A program made the position numbers and the translations under genes. The notes beneath the pieces are model-generated. The model was given only the letters and a program-made list of their open reading frames with translations, had not been told where the DNA came from and did no database searches. From Branchiostoma floridae (Eukaryota; Chordata; Leptocardii; Amphioxiformes; Branchiostomatidae): a DNA stretch of 64,000 bases. This document shows, piece by piece, positions 12,718 to 24,830 of the stretch (positions are counted from its first letter, which is position 1; every line of letters starts with the position of its first letter). Where the stretch lies: NCBI RefSeq assembly GCF_000003815.2, contig NC_049996.1:9450715-9514714 (forward strand), given 5' to 3'.

Positions 12718-13590
12718 TTAGAGGGGCTGGTTACAATAAAACGGAATAGATGGATAAATGTGTGAACTCTCAGAAACAACCTGTAGGGCGTTTTTGGTAT
12801 CGGTGTGATCTATAGTAGGCTCTAGGTGCTGCCGTTTTTGTTCTTTGTTCTGACCGATGCCGTCCTGGTTTCCAGTGGCATTCGACTCCTGAGGGCAATG
12901 TTGTTGAAGACAGGATCCTTCTGAACACACTATGTTACAAAGCAGTATTTGATCATTGAAGCTCTGGTCTGCTGTGAAGACTTTAACACCGATGCGCGTC
13001 CAGTCTATTTTAGTAGCTTCTTAGTATGTCGTAACCGCCGCGCAACATTGGCACACGACGCGTATTGTGTTCGAGTTTTCTATTGATGGGAAACAACAGC
13101 TTGCACCCCTGAAGCGGTACTGTGCAGTTAATCTCTGGTTTAATCCGGATAATCTATGCGAACAAACCTGCACGTAGATCAGATTCTAGATCTTTCTTGT
13201 CACTGTGATAAACAGCACGCCTGTTATATCCTATCCGTCGGCTACAAATCTAACCATGCATACCCCAGTTCGTCTGCGACCGGTGACGATGTCCGCTGCA
13301 GTACGCGGGAAAAGTACCGAAAGGGTTTCGCGGGTCCATACTCACACCAAAGCTTATGACGTGAACAGCGAGAGATATGATATTGCCTATTTAAAAGCTT
13401 CGCTATATGTTTCCAAACTTGATGTCATTGTATACGTCAAAGGAAGATGCTAATTTCTCAACTAATCTTTTTGCCCAATGCCTTGCGCAGCCTGGCAAAT
13501 TTGTATAACATTGTAGACTAATCAAAATTTGATATGTAATGATGTTGTTGTGGTGATCATATATATTGTTTGGTCTGACACGCTCTCATA
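12718..13590. other. Intergenic, no gene seen
   Basis: No exon with credible splice sites or conserved motif was found here. Confidence 0.4.
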
Positions 13591-14153
13591 TGACGTCAGC
13601 GCGCTACGTTTCTTTCCCCCTTCACCCTCCTGGTGACGTCATTTTATGCGGACAAACAGCCATGTGATATCATAAACAGGCCAGTGTTTATATCGACCGA
13701 CAAATCAAAGTGCCCCGGGAACTTGGTTACGGCACAGCTACGTGTAAGCATGTCCTGCTCGGGACAGAACGTTTCCTATATAGAGATGAAAACATCACGG
13801 GGTTTAACGCAATAGCATCGACTTCCGATGAACATCCACATCGTAGTTCTTATAGGAGTGTAACAAAGTGATTGATATGAAGGTTGGAGACTGAAAAGCA
13901 GAGATTTTTTATGTTTTCCCCGATAGGAAAAACATATTGTTTTTGCTGGTGTGTTCTTTTCATTTCTTCTTCTTCTGTCAGGAACCAATCAAAGCTAAAA
14001 CCCCTGCTGTGAACCAATCAGGGCTTAGAACTGCTGTGAACCAATCAGACCTTAGAAGTGCATCATCATATTAGCATAAAAATGAGCAATTACAGGTTTG
14101 CGAGAGCAAAACCTTTCTGTATTTTTTGTTACTCACACACTGTACTATAAATA
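13591..14153 (+). promoter_or_regulatory. Candidate promoter: two CREs, three CCAAT boxes, TATA box
   Basis: Perfect CREs (TGACGTCA) lie at 13591-13598 and 13634-13641. Three CCAAT boxes in a repeated AACCAATCA context lie at 13985, 14014 and 14041, at 27-29 bp spacing. A consensus TATAAATA follows at 14146-14153. The order CRE, CCAAT, TATA is that of a plus-strand promoter. No convincing ATG-initiated gene follows within the next kilobase, so the transcript, if any, is unknown and may be non-coding. Confidence 0.35.
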
Positions 14154-15364
14154 TAGGTCGAGCCTAATTGTAACGCATAATTATGTTAATGACTTGGTCC
14201 CCAAAAGTAGATCGATGTAGGGTGGCTCTTTTTTCTACTCGCACACAGTACTATATGGCGAGCTTAATGGTATAGTATTGTGTGCCTGCGAGAAGCTAGA
14301 CAAAAGTTTACAGGGAAAACATTTCGCGCATTTTCGCGAAAAGGTTGCCTTTCTAATTCTTCGTTTCCTGCGTAATAGCTTACGCACAAAATATTTAAGG
14401 ATGTAACATCATCTTGTATCTATCTATCTATGGTAAGTGTGGTATCCGTCCCTATGTTCACTCAAGTGCGCTCAAACATGTTTGGCACACCATCTGGTAC
14501 GTGTCTTTGATAATTATCCCCACAACATGTCTCCGTTTTTATACGGTAACGAGTAGCTATATAGCAACAGGCTGCTTCATTCTCACAGTATGCACGTCCG
14601 TAAATGTAGTCCATTGCCAAAACAATTTCAGTCAAGAATGTTGCGCCGCTCTACTTCAACAGCTGTCTGTGCTTATTCTGCGCAAATTGCAAGGACATCG
14701 TAGACAAACTAATATATGGAGTGGGAGGGACTGTATGTTAGGTTGTCTTCTACTTTTCTCTCTCTTTCTTTTACATTTCTTTGTCGTTATGCATTCATCC
14801 TAGGGTATTGAGGTCATGTATTTCGCTTAATCTCTCTGAGAAATCCACAAAGTCACAAATTGAATGGATACATCTTATTATCCGTTATTTCGTTGTCACG
14901 ATATCTAGATCTTGCTATTTTTAATGCGTGAATCTGATTATGTAACAGGGTTATGAAAATGTGGTATCCAGTCCCATGAGTTAGCCAGCTAACTTCCATT
15001 TTGTTCCAATTGCTCTGATTCACAATATGCAATTCTTTTAACTACTGATGAACTCCTTCCACCCTAATCTGTTCAAATGTTTTTTCTCCGTGAGGAGGGA
15101 TTTCTTCTTGCTATGACAAACTGTCATCACCATCATCGCTCACAAACATCATTTCTTATGCGTGGCGGATGTAGACACGCACTAGTCTTTCCACCGCCCT
15201 CTTGGGTCACCTCTTGGGCGTTTCGGGTTCCCATATTATCAGTTTGAATGCTTTCTGAGTATGAATCGTCCTGTGCTGCAGACTTGTCCTAGGAAGACCA
15301 CCTGTTACTTGGTTATCCTGCAACTTAGCTGGCAGTTGCGTCGACGGCAATTAGACGCCCAGGC

Positions 15365-15500
15365 AATAAGATACGCCAAAAAGCAGTTACTCAAGCAACT
15401 GGATATACTTTTGGAAACGGTCAGACCTTTCAAGTAACTTCCGTTGATTTTCGTTTCCAAAAATCATATCCAGTTGCTTGAGTAACTGCATTTTGGCGTA
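15365..15500. mobile_element. Palindromic repeat family R1, copy 2
   Basis: Nearly perfect inverted arms (TACGCCAAAAAGCAGTTACT on the left, its reverse complement on the right) flank a very short centre. It is the most compact copy in the window and could extrude as a cruciform. Confidence 0.8.
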
Positions 15501-15751
15501 ACTGGCACTGTACACTCCTAAAAGTTTCCATTACCCACGCTTGGCTGAAGCAATCTGATAAGAACGACCTAATGCTAATCACACCTGTATCCTTCGTGCC
15601 CATAAATATACCCATTAGCACAGAGGATGTGGCCGCAGTTGTGGCTCACGCATGTTGGAGTGCCTAATCACTTTAAACATGGATTCCCTCCGCACCTTAG
15701 CGTGATGCAAAGAGCCACTCCATCTCCGCGCTAATGAGCCCACTGTTGTCC

Positions 15752-15787
15752 GTTGTCATGGAGACGTGAAGTAGTTGCTATAGAAAC
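15752..15787. promoter_or_regulatory. Paired RFX X-box-like motifs
   Basis: GTTGTCATGGAGAC (15752-15765) and GTTGCTATAGAAAC (15774-15787) both match the imperfect-palindrome X-box pattern bound by RFX factors, with an 8-bp gap. RFX sites drive ciliary genes in animals. The nearest genes are the unknown exon at 11.4 kb and the orphan gene at 17.4-24.2 kb. Neither start is adjacent, so a target cannot be named. Confidence 0.35.
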
Positions 15788-15942
15788 GAGAGACTCGTCG
15801 TGTTAAGGTATTCTCATTGGATTCGACGTTGTGATGTTGTCTCCGGGGTGATCGGCAGGGGTGCAGTGCAACGTGACTGGGATGCTGTCATTCACCGTAG
15901 GGCCGGGAATAAATGAGTGAACGAAGGGATGAATGGGAATGT

Positions 15943-15960
15943 GGGGGGGGGGGGGGGGGG
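15943..15960. repeat. G18 homopolymer
   Basis: Eighteen consecutive G residues, a potential slippage and assembly-error site. It has no coding role. Confidence 0.95.
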
Positions 15961-17423
15961 TAGACGAAGGAAGGAAGGAGGGAATCAATTGAGAAGGGAT
16001 ACTCTGTGATATTCACAACATCATTTCTACCTCAAGTCTTTTAAACTAGAGTTCAACGACTTTCTCCAAATGATGGTAACGTTTTCGAGTGACGTATCAA
16101 GAATTTGTATGATTGATTATGGGAATTGTATCCTTATTTTCATAAATAATATCTTCTCGATCCAAGTTATAACACAAGTATGAAGGTCTTATCATGATTT
16201 TACACCACTAACTCCTTGTTCCAAGTACGATCTACCACTTCAATGATCATGACCGCAGTATGTCCTTAACAAGAGATATCAAAACCGGAAGTCTAGCTGC
16301 AGTACCGCTAGGCGGCCATTAGCGATCTTGGCTCTTGTTTTCCCAACCCTACACATATACAAAGTATCATTAGGATCCGATCCACAGCTTCTCTAGTTAT
16401 GCTGCAGACAGCTTGCTGAACCCTAATGAGCAGCACCTCAGTCCTGAAGATAAGTTTAGGCGGTGGTTAATCTACCCGAATTTTATACATACGAGTATTA
16501 AGTCACTATTGTAAGACCACAGATTTTGTTCGTAAAACATTTATTTGAAACACATGTGGCACAGTGACATTGTGAACTAGAGTGTGTTCGAAAAAAGTAA
16601 AAAAAAGATGTTTTACATACAACGCAATGGGCACTTTATAGCTGGCAATGAAGAACATAGTGGTACTTGTCTTCTTGCAGTAAAACAGATATTGTTACTG
16701 TAACATTGGTTTAAAATATAGCGTGTCTTATTGATGTGTAAGATAGTCATGGCTTCTTTTTCATGTTGATACTATTTCCATCTGCACTCAGCTAAAAGTG
16801 CAATTGCTTGCATCTCATTACGGTCCGTATCTATACAATATTTCTTGGTGAATACATTAGCTTGGCTAGATCTTACAAGTTACATATATTACATTATATT
16901 ACGTACATGTATACACTCAGAAATTAGAGACAAAGAAGAAAATTGTTTTCTGGCTTATTTAAAAGACACAAATCGAATAAAAGTTAATTCTAACATATTA
17001 CGTTGTGTATGAAATTATAGTAAAACAAGATATGGCCAGCCGACTCTGCGCATGCGCACTTGTGCGATAACATTCCATCATTATTTGTTAGATAATCTTT
17101 ATCTGATATTTACAGACAATGAAAAAGAGCTGTTCACATAATTGTTGTAGACCTTTTGGTACAGGCAAATACCGTTGCACAAAGTGATACTAAGTACAGG
17201 AATGTTTCATTTCATAATTCTGTTTCCTCTAATGCCAATTAAAACAATAGCCAACCAGTCAGTTGCATACTATGTACATTGAGAAGTATTATGGCAAGTT
17301 TGCAACAGAGTTCACATATTTCATTCCCTTTCAAAGAAGTCAATACAATTTATGCAACCCCTGTATAATTTACATATAATCTACATTTTGTCCCGTTCCC
17401 ATGGCATCCAGGTTGATGGCGCC
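15961..17423. other. Intergenic and probable 3' UTR of the downstream minus-strand gene
   Basis: AT-rich. A minus-strand AATAAA (plus-strand TTTATT) at 16540-16545 is the first good polyadenylation signal after the stop at 17424, which would give an 880-base 3' UTR. Positions 16270-16430 resemble part of the repeat at 25.4-25.6 kb. Confidence 0.4.
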
Positions 17424-20400
17424 TCATCTGGCGGGGGTGGTTCTGACGTGTTTCCGTAGCTTCATTCTCAGCCAATTGTTGGGAGCCGTGCAGTGGACGA
17501 TAAACTCACGTGAGTAGGGTCCGGTGTACCCTTGTTCCTGTCAATCATGACAAATACGGTTCATTAGCATAATAGTGCATACATTTTCATATCATTTTGG
17601 TTTTGTATTCTGTAAAGCTGTGTATTTAGTAATCTGGCTAAGATAACACCCCTCACAATCTTTGTAATATACTAGCCCAAGTACTTCTATGAATATTATG
17701 TAGCTCAGCCTCTACTTAATCATAACTATAGAATCGAACACCATCTCTTCTGTTCCTGACCCTGGACGCTGAGCACTTCGATGCAAGGCCCTCTACTAAC
17801 CCTAGAGATTAAAGCATTAAAACTCGTCATCTTTTCTCAGTCTGCGTCTCTACAAAAGGACAATACAAGACGTAACATGGTGTCAGATGTGGGATTCAAA
17901 CCACGTCCACATATATGTTTCACCCCAAACTTCTTCTCTTTGGACTGCAGCAACATAGCTAGAAAACACACCGTCCCTTCCTTAAGCTTTGCATTCGTCG
18001 AAACCTGATCTTCTAAGAGGCTTACCTTTGAGTCGTAGACATTAGGCGGGTATGACGACAGCTTCCAGTCAGGGCTGCTGCCGCCTTGCCGCGAACGTAG
18101 CGACGGGGTGGGAAGAAGGTCCCTCTGTAATGAGTGCGGCGTCTTGCGGAATAAACTGAAATTGCAGAACAGTCGCACATGTTTTTCTAGTCTGATGATT
18201 CTAGCTATCTTATCGGTGTAAACCAAGCGTCGAGAAGAGCAGAATATACAAGAGTAAAGATCAGATTTTGTCCAATTATAATAATTTCTAGCTGCAAAGT
18301 GAATGAATTAATGAAAACTGTATAATGAATGAATACCTTTATTACGCATATATACCCACGGGGTTAAGTACAGGTCGCAACAAAATGATGCTTGGCAAAT
18401 GCATGCTTAAAATGTCAACCAACAAAGGATCATATTCTCCTATAATTTATAAGGTGTGAACGACTTTGGTTCCTCCTGTAATATCACATTGTAGTGCACG
18501 CCCAGAGAGAAGTGAAAAGGGACGCACAATAAGGGCTGCTGGACAATGTATACAATGATCAAGTTTATACAATATATTTATTATCAAACCCTTTATTTTG
18601 TGTCTAAAAGTGATCATTCAATAGCAAAGCCTTACTGTGTATACGTACATGTCTGTATTTTAAATCACGACTTTCCAGAATGGAGGAATAAAAAATTGAG
18701 AGGAAAGGGAAATGGTTCGAATTCCTTACCTAGGGTATGCCGTTGTTGATACAGACAGATCGTCGTGGTCCATGTTGACCGACTGTGGCGGTGTGTGCGG
18801 GATGGCCGTGTACCTGGGCCGGACCATGGCGGCCCTGAACTTCGGCACCTCGAGCCTTCTCTGCCGGGCGAGCTGCGCCAGAGACTGTGCCGGGAGGAGG
18901 ATGGACGACGTGCTGATCTCCAGTGGTGGCGGAGTTCTCGTGCTGGGTGAGTTATGGAGTTATAAATGGTTACATCTAGGCACATGATTACTCACGACCA
19001 TTTTGATGTATTTGCACGAATATTCAATTTTGAAATGTGGGTAATTATGGATGTCCGAAAGAAACACGTAACGCAACACAAAATGTGCTGGAATTCCATA
19101 ACTACCTCATGCGGAATACGACGTGAGAGTCTATAAGTCTAGGTAATTCACATCGATTTTAGACCAATTAACAGTATTTTCAATACTTCAGCATTAGATG
19201 TCGACACCTTTTTCCTTAAGGCTATGCTCATAAGAAAACTCGTGATCAGTTGGTCTGCCCAGGAAGGTCAATGACCTCAATACGGTACACCTGGGTTGTC
19301 TTATTGACTGGATTGACTTGGGGTTATTGATCATCTGTTATAGTCCGTGGGCTTTGGTAAAACTCATGGAGATATAAGATTATTTAGCTAAGTGTGTCTT
19401 CTCGTTTCTTTGGTTTCAATAAAGCTTCGCACGTTCATTCATAGCTGCTACAGTCTTGTCTCGAATGGCATGAAAATACCACCTTCTAGACCCCCTCCCC
19501 AGAAAAATTGGATCATCCCTTACCTCCTGGTGTAGTACCCCTCCGGATGCACTGGTGGATTGCCCCTAGGAAGTTCGCCCTCATTTTTTGCGTCGCCCAG
19601 GTGCAGCCTGGGTAATCTGTATGGAGTCTTCACTCCTGTTCCCCATCCGGGGTCTGTGGTATCGTCCATTTCCTGAGTTCTAAATGACGTCACTAGATCT
19701 GGTAAACTCCTAAAGGAAAAAATGTAGTGTTTTAGGAAAGAGAAAGGCAGCTAATATATGGAGTGATACATGAACATGGATTTTTGACGTGTTATTAGTG
19801 TGATGTATCAGAATGATTTACGTTGTCAGTGTACATGTGCTATATCTTCAGTTCAGTTCAGTATGTAAAAAATTGCATGTTACAATATTGAATAGAGTAA
19901 CGTTATCTTTTATATCTACAGTAGCGTTGCCCTATAGAAAGCATCGTACAATATCTCTTAAGAATCCACCCCATTCTGCAATTTATAAGGCAAAGCTACA
20001 TCGAAGACACAAAGCGCCTCTTGCTCCGTTTGACCGATGCACACGTCGGTTAATATAGAAGACAAATTTCTCCAAGGCTTAGGGAGATAGGATGCTGTAT
20101 GGTATATTCTATGTATTAATATTCCATATCGTCATTAATTATCTTTGCTTCATTCATCAATTTTATTTTGTTCTTTGTAAGGATTATGTGGCACTGTTAA
20201 ACTAAGTTATCAACTTGACTGCAGTGCCACATTTTCTCGTATTATGGTAAGTAAATGCAAATAACAAAGTTTCAAAAGCCTCCTTAATTACTATCCCTGG
20301 GTGTGAAATAAGTTTTGAAGGATCTGAAATACAGGTGATTACTTTGCAGTTAATTACCGTGGTAGGATAAAGGATCTATTATAGAGGGTCGCAGTGGGAG

Positions 20401-23400
20401 TTCATGTTATCTGAAACAAGTTGTAAGAAAGGTCATTGAAATGAATCAGGCTTTGTTTGCCCTAACAGGTGCCGTCTCGTGTTATAGCAAGGCATGATGG
20501 AATGTTTCTATTTTTCTTGTCGACCGAAACGAAGGTTTGGGTTGTTTGTTCTGTTAACAATCAACCGTTTCCGATTGGTTTTCACATGAATGACTTAGGT
20601 TGGAAACATACACTAAACCACTGAACGTTAACTTTTAAGGCCGTAGGTAAAATTTGAGGGATCTCTTGCCCTGACCTTTTTCACAAATACCAAGCTACTA
20701 TTAGAGAGAATTTTCATTTTGTTTAAGTAGTTTTAAATGTATGTTGATATTGTTGGATCCTCAACACGACATCTATCCTAGTTACGGAGTACGTAAAATC
20801 TGAAATGCTAGCTGTGTCCCTTCACAACCGTGTACTTGAAGCGTGACAGAACGTTACGTGACGCTCTCGGTCCGATGTAAACTTACCCCCGGGTATAATA
20901 CGTGCCTTCTCCCGAGACACCACAATGCCACACAAACACGAACGGTATCGTTTTCAAGATGGCGGCCTGTCATCTGCTCTCTGTCACGCTATGCACACAT
21001 TGCCATTGTTGGCGACTTTAAGAGTCAGTGGCGCCATTGTGAAGTTTGCTACTGTGGGGGCCGTGGCCTTTGCCTCCCGCTTCACAGGTGGAGAAACAGT
21101 TCAAACATTGGCGAGGAACCGTGAACCCTGACAACGTTGTCTGAATCACATTCCTTGGTCAATACAGCAGCCTTTACATGAAGTTTCTAAGGCCCGGTTA
21201 CATTCCTTGAACGGCTTCTTGTCGTGCGATTTCCAGCCAGACTATGATTGTGCCGACAAAGATCTGCAAAAAAACTGTTCTGTTACATTAGTCACACGGG
21301 AAGCCTTGACAACGCTGTCTGAATCACATTCCTTAGTCAATACAACAGCTTTTACAGTGAAGTTTCTACGTATACGGCCCGGTTACTTTCTTCCAACGAC
21401 TTCTTGGCGTAGGCCATTCAGGCAGACAATGAGTATGACAGGGCCGAATGCCGACAAAGATCTGCAAAAACCTTTTCTGTTACAAGGCACGCAAGGAACC
21501 TAATAACGCTGTATGAACCTACCTTAGTCAGTACAACAGCCTTTACAGTGAAGTTTCTACGTCCCGGTTACTTTTTGAATCACATAGTACTTCAGTCAAT
21601 GCAGAGTATTTACACTGAACGTTATACTGTGTGATTCCATTCTTCGAATGATTCTATTTGTCGTACGATTCTCAGCCAAACTAAGACAGAAGCGAATGCC
21701 GACAAAAGCGTACGAGGAACTTTGGCAACTCTGCCAGAATCGGCATTTTTTACAATAAAGTTTCTACTGCAAGGGAATATTCTTCGAACGCCTTTTTGTC
21801 GTACCATTTTCAGTCGGACAGTGACGGACCGACTGCCGACAAGGACCCAAGAAAATCTTGTCTGTCGCAAGACACCCCTACTAGTAAATTAATGTCATAG
21901 AGGGATGTTATCTCATTTTTTCAGTAATAGACACGATCTTTCAACTCTTGGTAGCGTATTAATGTGATAGATGGGTGCTGTCTATTTTTATTTTCACTTG
22001 TAGTGAAAAAATGCGATAGCACCCCTCTATCATCTTTATTCACTAGTATATCATCATCATCTTCGATGCATATCAGTAGTATATAGATATACCTTATAGA
22101 CAATTATTGAAATAACTGTCATCACATACCGTTTCCAATTATCACGTTTTCTGTCCTAAAATACTAATCAAGTCGGACACATCAACAACTGTCCCATGCA
22201 AGAATGTCCTCAATTTCCCTTCTCAAACCTACCATACGAGCGGATGAAACACCGGGCCCTACCCAATTGCCTATACAATTGTAAATCCAGGCTATTAGGA
22301 CACGGTGGATTCTTAATCTTAAGAATACAAACCTACGTACCTGGAAAAAATACTTATTTTCGTAGTTTATCCATGGATTAAAGACGGACAAAGATTAAAT
22401 TGCGCCGCTTGTTTACATACTCATATACAGTCCTCCACGATAGATATAACGCACACAGTGCTACTTTTGGAATTACGAATGTGACAGCTGTTGATAACGC
22501 TAAAGTTGATGAAGTGGGAGTTACCCAACATACTCGTAACATGCTCCCAACTGGGCTGTTAGGTAAGCACACGCTAATTATGATGTCTGGAAGCATTATA
22601 CAAAAGACTTTTGATAAGTAATTACATTGTATCGTTTGTCGAATTCAAAAGTCATCAAACTTGTCATCAATTGCATTCCGACGTTTTAACTAATAGTATG
22701 GGATTTTGGCATGTATGGTTTAAATTTAGTCATTTCTGTCACTGTCAACACGGTATATATGTGGATGTTTAGTGCCCTTTGAATGTACGCGACAATCAAA
22801 GTGCAGTCTAGATACTTGAAAATAGTATTTTGCATCACATTTTGATTTCTATGACCATTTTCTAACTCTCTGTACAACTGAAATGTCGCCACATGCTCAA
22901 AACAAGCCTCCCGGATAGACACAGGTACATAATTTATGACCTTACCCGACTAGTAGTGTGAATAATTCTTTTGTAGCGTGGTTACAACCGTCGGTAAAGT
23001 CTCTGGTCTTTTCAAAACTAAACACAGGCTTGTGAGACTTTGGACCGTTTAGCGACCCACTCTTTGTAAAAGCTTGTGGAATACAAACGTGTTCCTTTGT
23101 GTATCTTAAAACCGCAAAACGTTTAATGGAAAACTTATAACAAAATGCAACCCAACGTTCAGAAATAGCATTTATCCCACACATAAGAAGTATTTGGTGT
23201 TAATCAGAATTTAATCTTGAACAACAATCACATGTTTGCTGAAATGTAATCGTTCCCCAACTAATACATCAGCTCAATAAGTTTATTTTTAGTCCATTCC
23301 CCAGTGATAAATGAACGTTACTTTGCGGGCTGTTCTACATATGATACAGTAATTTTAGCGTAGCTAGTATTTTCATTAGGAACTGAATGGAGACTTATCA

Positions 23401-24208
23401 TTTATGAAGAACAAAACACTAGCTTTTCAGGATGTTTACGTAAACAGACATGCATGCGGCAGTAACACCACACACGTACGTAAGCCTCTAAACGTCCATG
23501 CTATTACCTTGGATGTTAGCACTGTAATTATGGGTTACGTTTAACTGCTTGTGGTCTCCAGAATTTGCAGCTATTTGCAAACATTCTTATCAAGTTTTAT
23601 CTTGTTTATACTGTTTGTATTCTTCACTGAACAAACCCATTCCAATGTCGTCATACACAGCCCAATTTGGTGCCACGACTCCCGTAGTTTAGCCATTTTT
23701 GTACAGTTGAGAATGTTGTGGGGTCTCTAGAATTTGTAGCTATTTGCAAACATTCTTATCAAGTTTTATCTTGTTTATACTGTTTGTATTCTTCACTGGA
23801 TAAACCCATTCCAATGTCGTCATACACAGCCCAATTTGGCGACATGACTCCCGTAGTTTAGCCAGTTTTGTACAGCGGGGAATGTTGTGTTGTTCCGGTG
23901 GCAAACGGCTGTTTAAAATCCATAGTTTTGTGAACAGTATCTGACAATATAAGTCACCTGAAGAACACATTTATCTGTGTACTCCGTAAACAGCGGTGTT
24001 TGTAAGGAAACGTTGTTGTAGACACAGAGTAAACTGCTACAACTACGGCACTTGAAACTGTATCAACCACTCAATGACCCAATTCAAACCTTCCTAGCAA
24101 CACACTACATGTAACACGGCGTAGGGTAGACACTACGAGTGAAGAAACCAAGACAACTTACTCTACTTTTCTTCTACGTCGTCTAGTCATGGGCGCTCTC
24201 TTGTTCAT
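17424..24208 (-). CDS. Unrecognised basic protein, 5 coding exons, 229 aa
   Basis: Coding exons in transcript order are 24208-24162, 19709-19524, 18942-18730, 18155-18026 and 17537-17424. All junctions are GT-AG and phases fit throughout (2, 2, 2, 0). The sum is 690 nt, or 229 residues plus stop. The N-terminus is MNKRAPMT followed by an RRRRRK run. The middle is Pro/Ser/Thr-rich, with an Arg/Gln-rich helix-prone stretch (LAQLARQRRLEVPKFRAAM, about residues 94-112). The C-terminus is basic and aromatic and contains FIVHC and NNWLRMKLRKHVR. There is no signal peptide, membrane segment or family I recognise. A short upstream ORF (24231-24205) overlaps the start as ATGA. The exact phase agreement of five separate exons is the main evidence. 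The first exon is the least certain. Confidence 0.7.
18325..18385. repeat. Short dispersed repeat (CCTTTATT ... ACAGGTCGCAAC)
   Basis: Shares the order CTTTATT, TATATACCCAC and ACAGGTCGCAACA with 54190-54262. It is a short interspersed fragment inside an intron of the orphan gene. Confidence 0.45.
20843..21124. other. Intronic, moderately GC-rich stretch
   Basis: Lies in the long first intron (19710-24161) of the minus-strand orphan gene. It contains AAGATGGCGGC near 20957, a YY1-like motif. Overlapping open frames occur, but I see no splice-consistent exon. Confidence 0.3.
21125..21880. repeat. Degenerate tandem repeat, about 4 units of 175-220 bp
   Basis: Successive units begin with GACAACG-TGTCTGAATCAC-like blocks (near 21130, 21307, 21501 and 21723). 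They share TTTACAGTGAAGTTTCTA, GGCCCGGTTAC and GCCGACAAAGATCTGCAAAA. The units are diverged and non-coding. Confidence 0.7.
23551..23889. repeat. 169-bp tandem duplication
   Basis: Two head-to-tail copies offset by 169 bp share AATTTG-AGCTATTTGCAAACATTC through CCCGTAGTTTAGCCA with about ten differences. Intronic and non-coding. Confidence 0.8.
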
Positions 24209-24830
24209 ACCGTTGGGAGGTGGCCCGCCATGTTGAACTTGAAACCACATAAGATCACTCCGTTCCTAAACAGGAGTCGGAGCCGCTCCATGATACTGTA
24301 AACATGTCTTTTCTGTCCGTATGTAGATAAGCAACCTGATCCGGGCCAGGTATTGTTCATGGAGACACGTGACCACACCTGTCAGACCAGTAGGAACAGG
24401 TGGCGCTCAGCTTTTGTTTGAAGTGATGGGTGCAGTTTTGCTGCATATCGCCAGGCGGCTGTTTTCCGATGCAACCAAGCTTGGCTGTACAACTAATGTC
24501 TTCAAGCTAATAACGTGTCAGCTGTATCAAAAAAGGGAAGAATTCCGTCAACTAGGGACAAATAAGTTGCCATGGGATTTCAGTCAGTCTTTTGCAGTCT
24601 ATCCAGCCGGACAGTTCACTACTAGACCAACTAGAGTTCGGCGACCTCATACCTCAATGAATATTTAGAGCTTTTGTTAATTTCATGCAAATGACTTAAC
24701 ATTAACATGATTTGTGCATGGTGTTGTTCATCATTGAATAACGTACAGTACACATGTCACAAGTAAAATTCCCAATTCAGATCATTAATCATTAATTTGT
24801 TTTGCAATTTTTGCATAAATTATGCAAATA
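24209..24830. other. 5' flank of the orphan gene
   Basis: Immediate upstream region of the minus-strand start at 24208. It includes the short upstream ORF and, further out, AT-rich DNA. No TATA box in a convincing position. Confidence 0.35.

Noticed and set aside
14414-14803. 129-residue open frame downstream of the CRE/CCAAT/TATA cluster
   Set aside because: It begins at TTG, has no ATG near its start, and shows no signal peptide or domain; probably chance.
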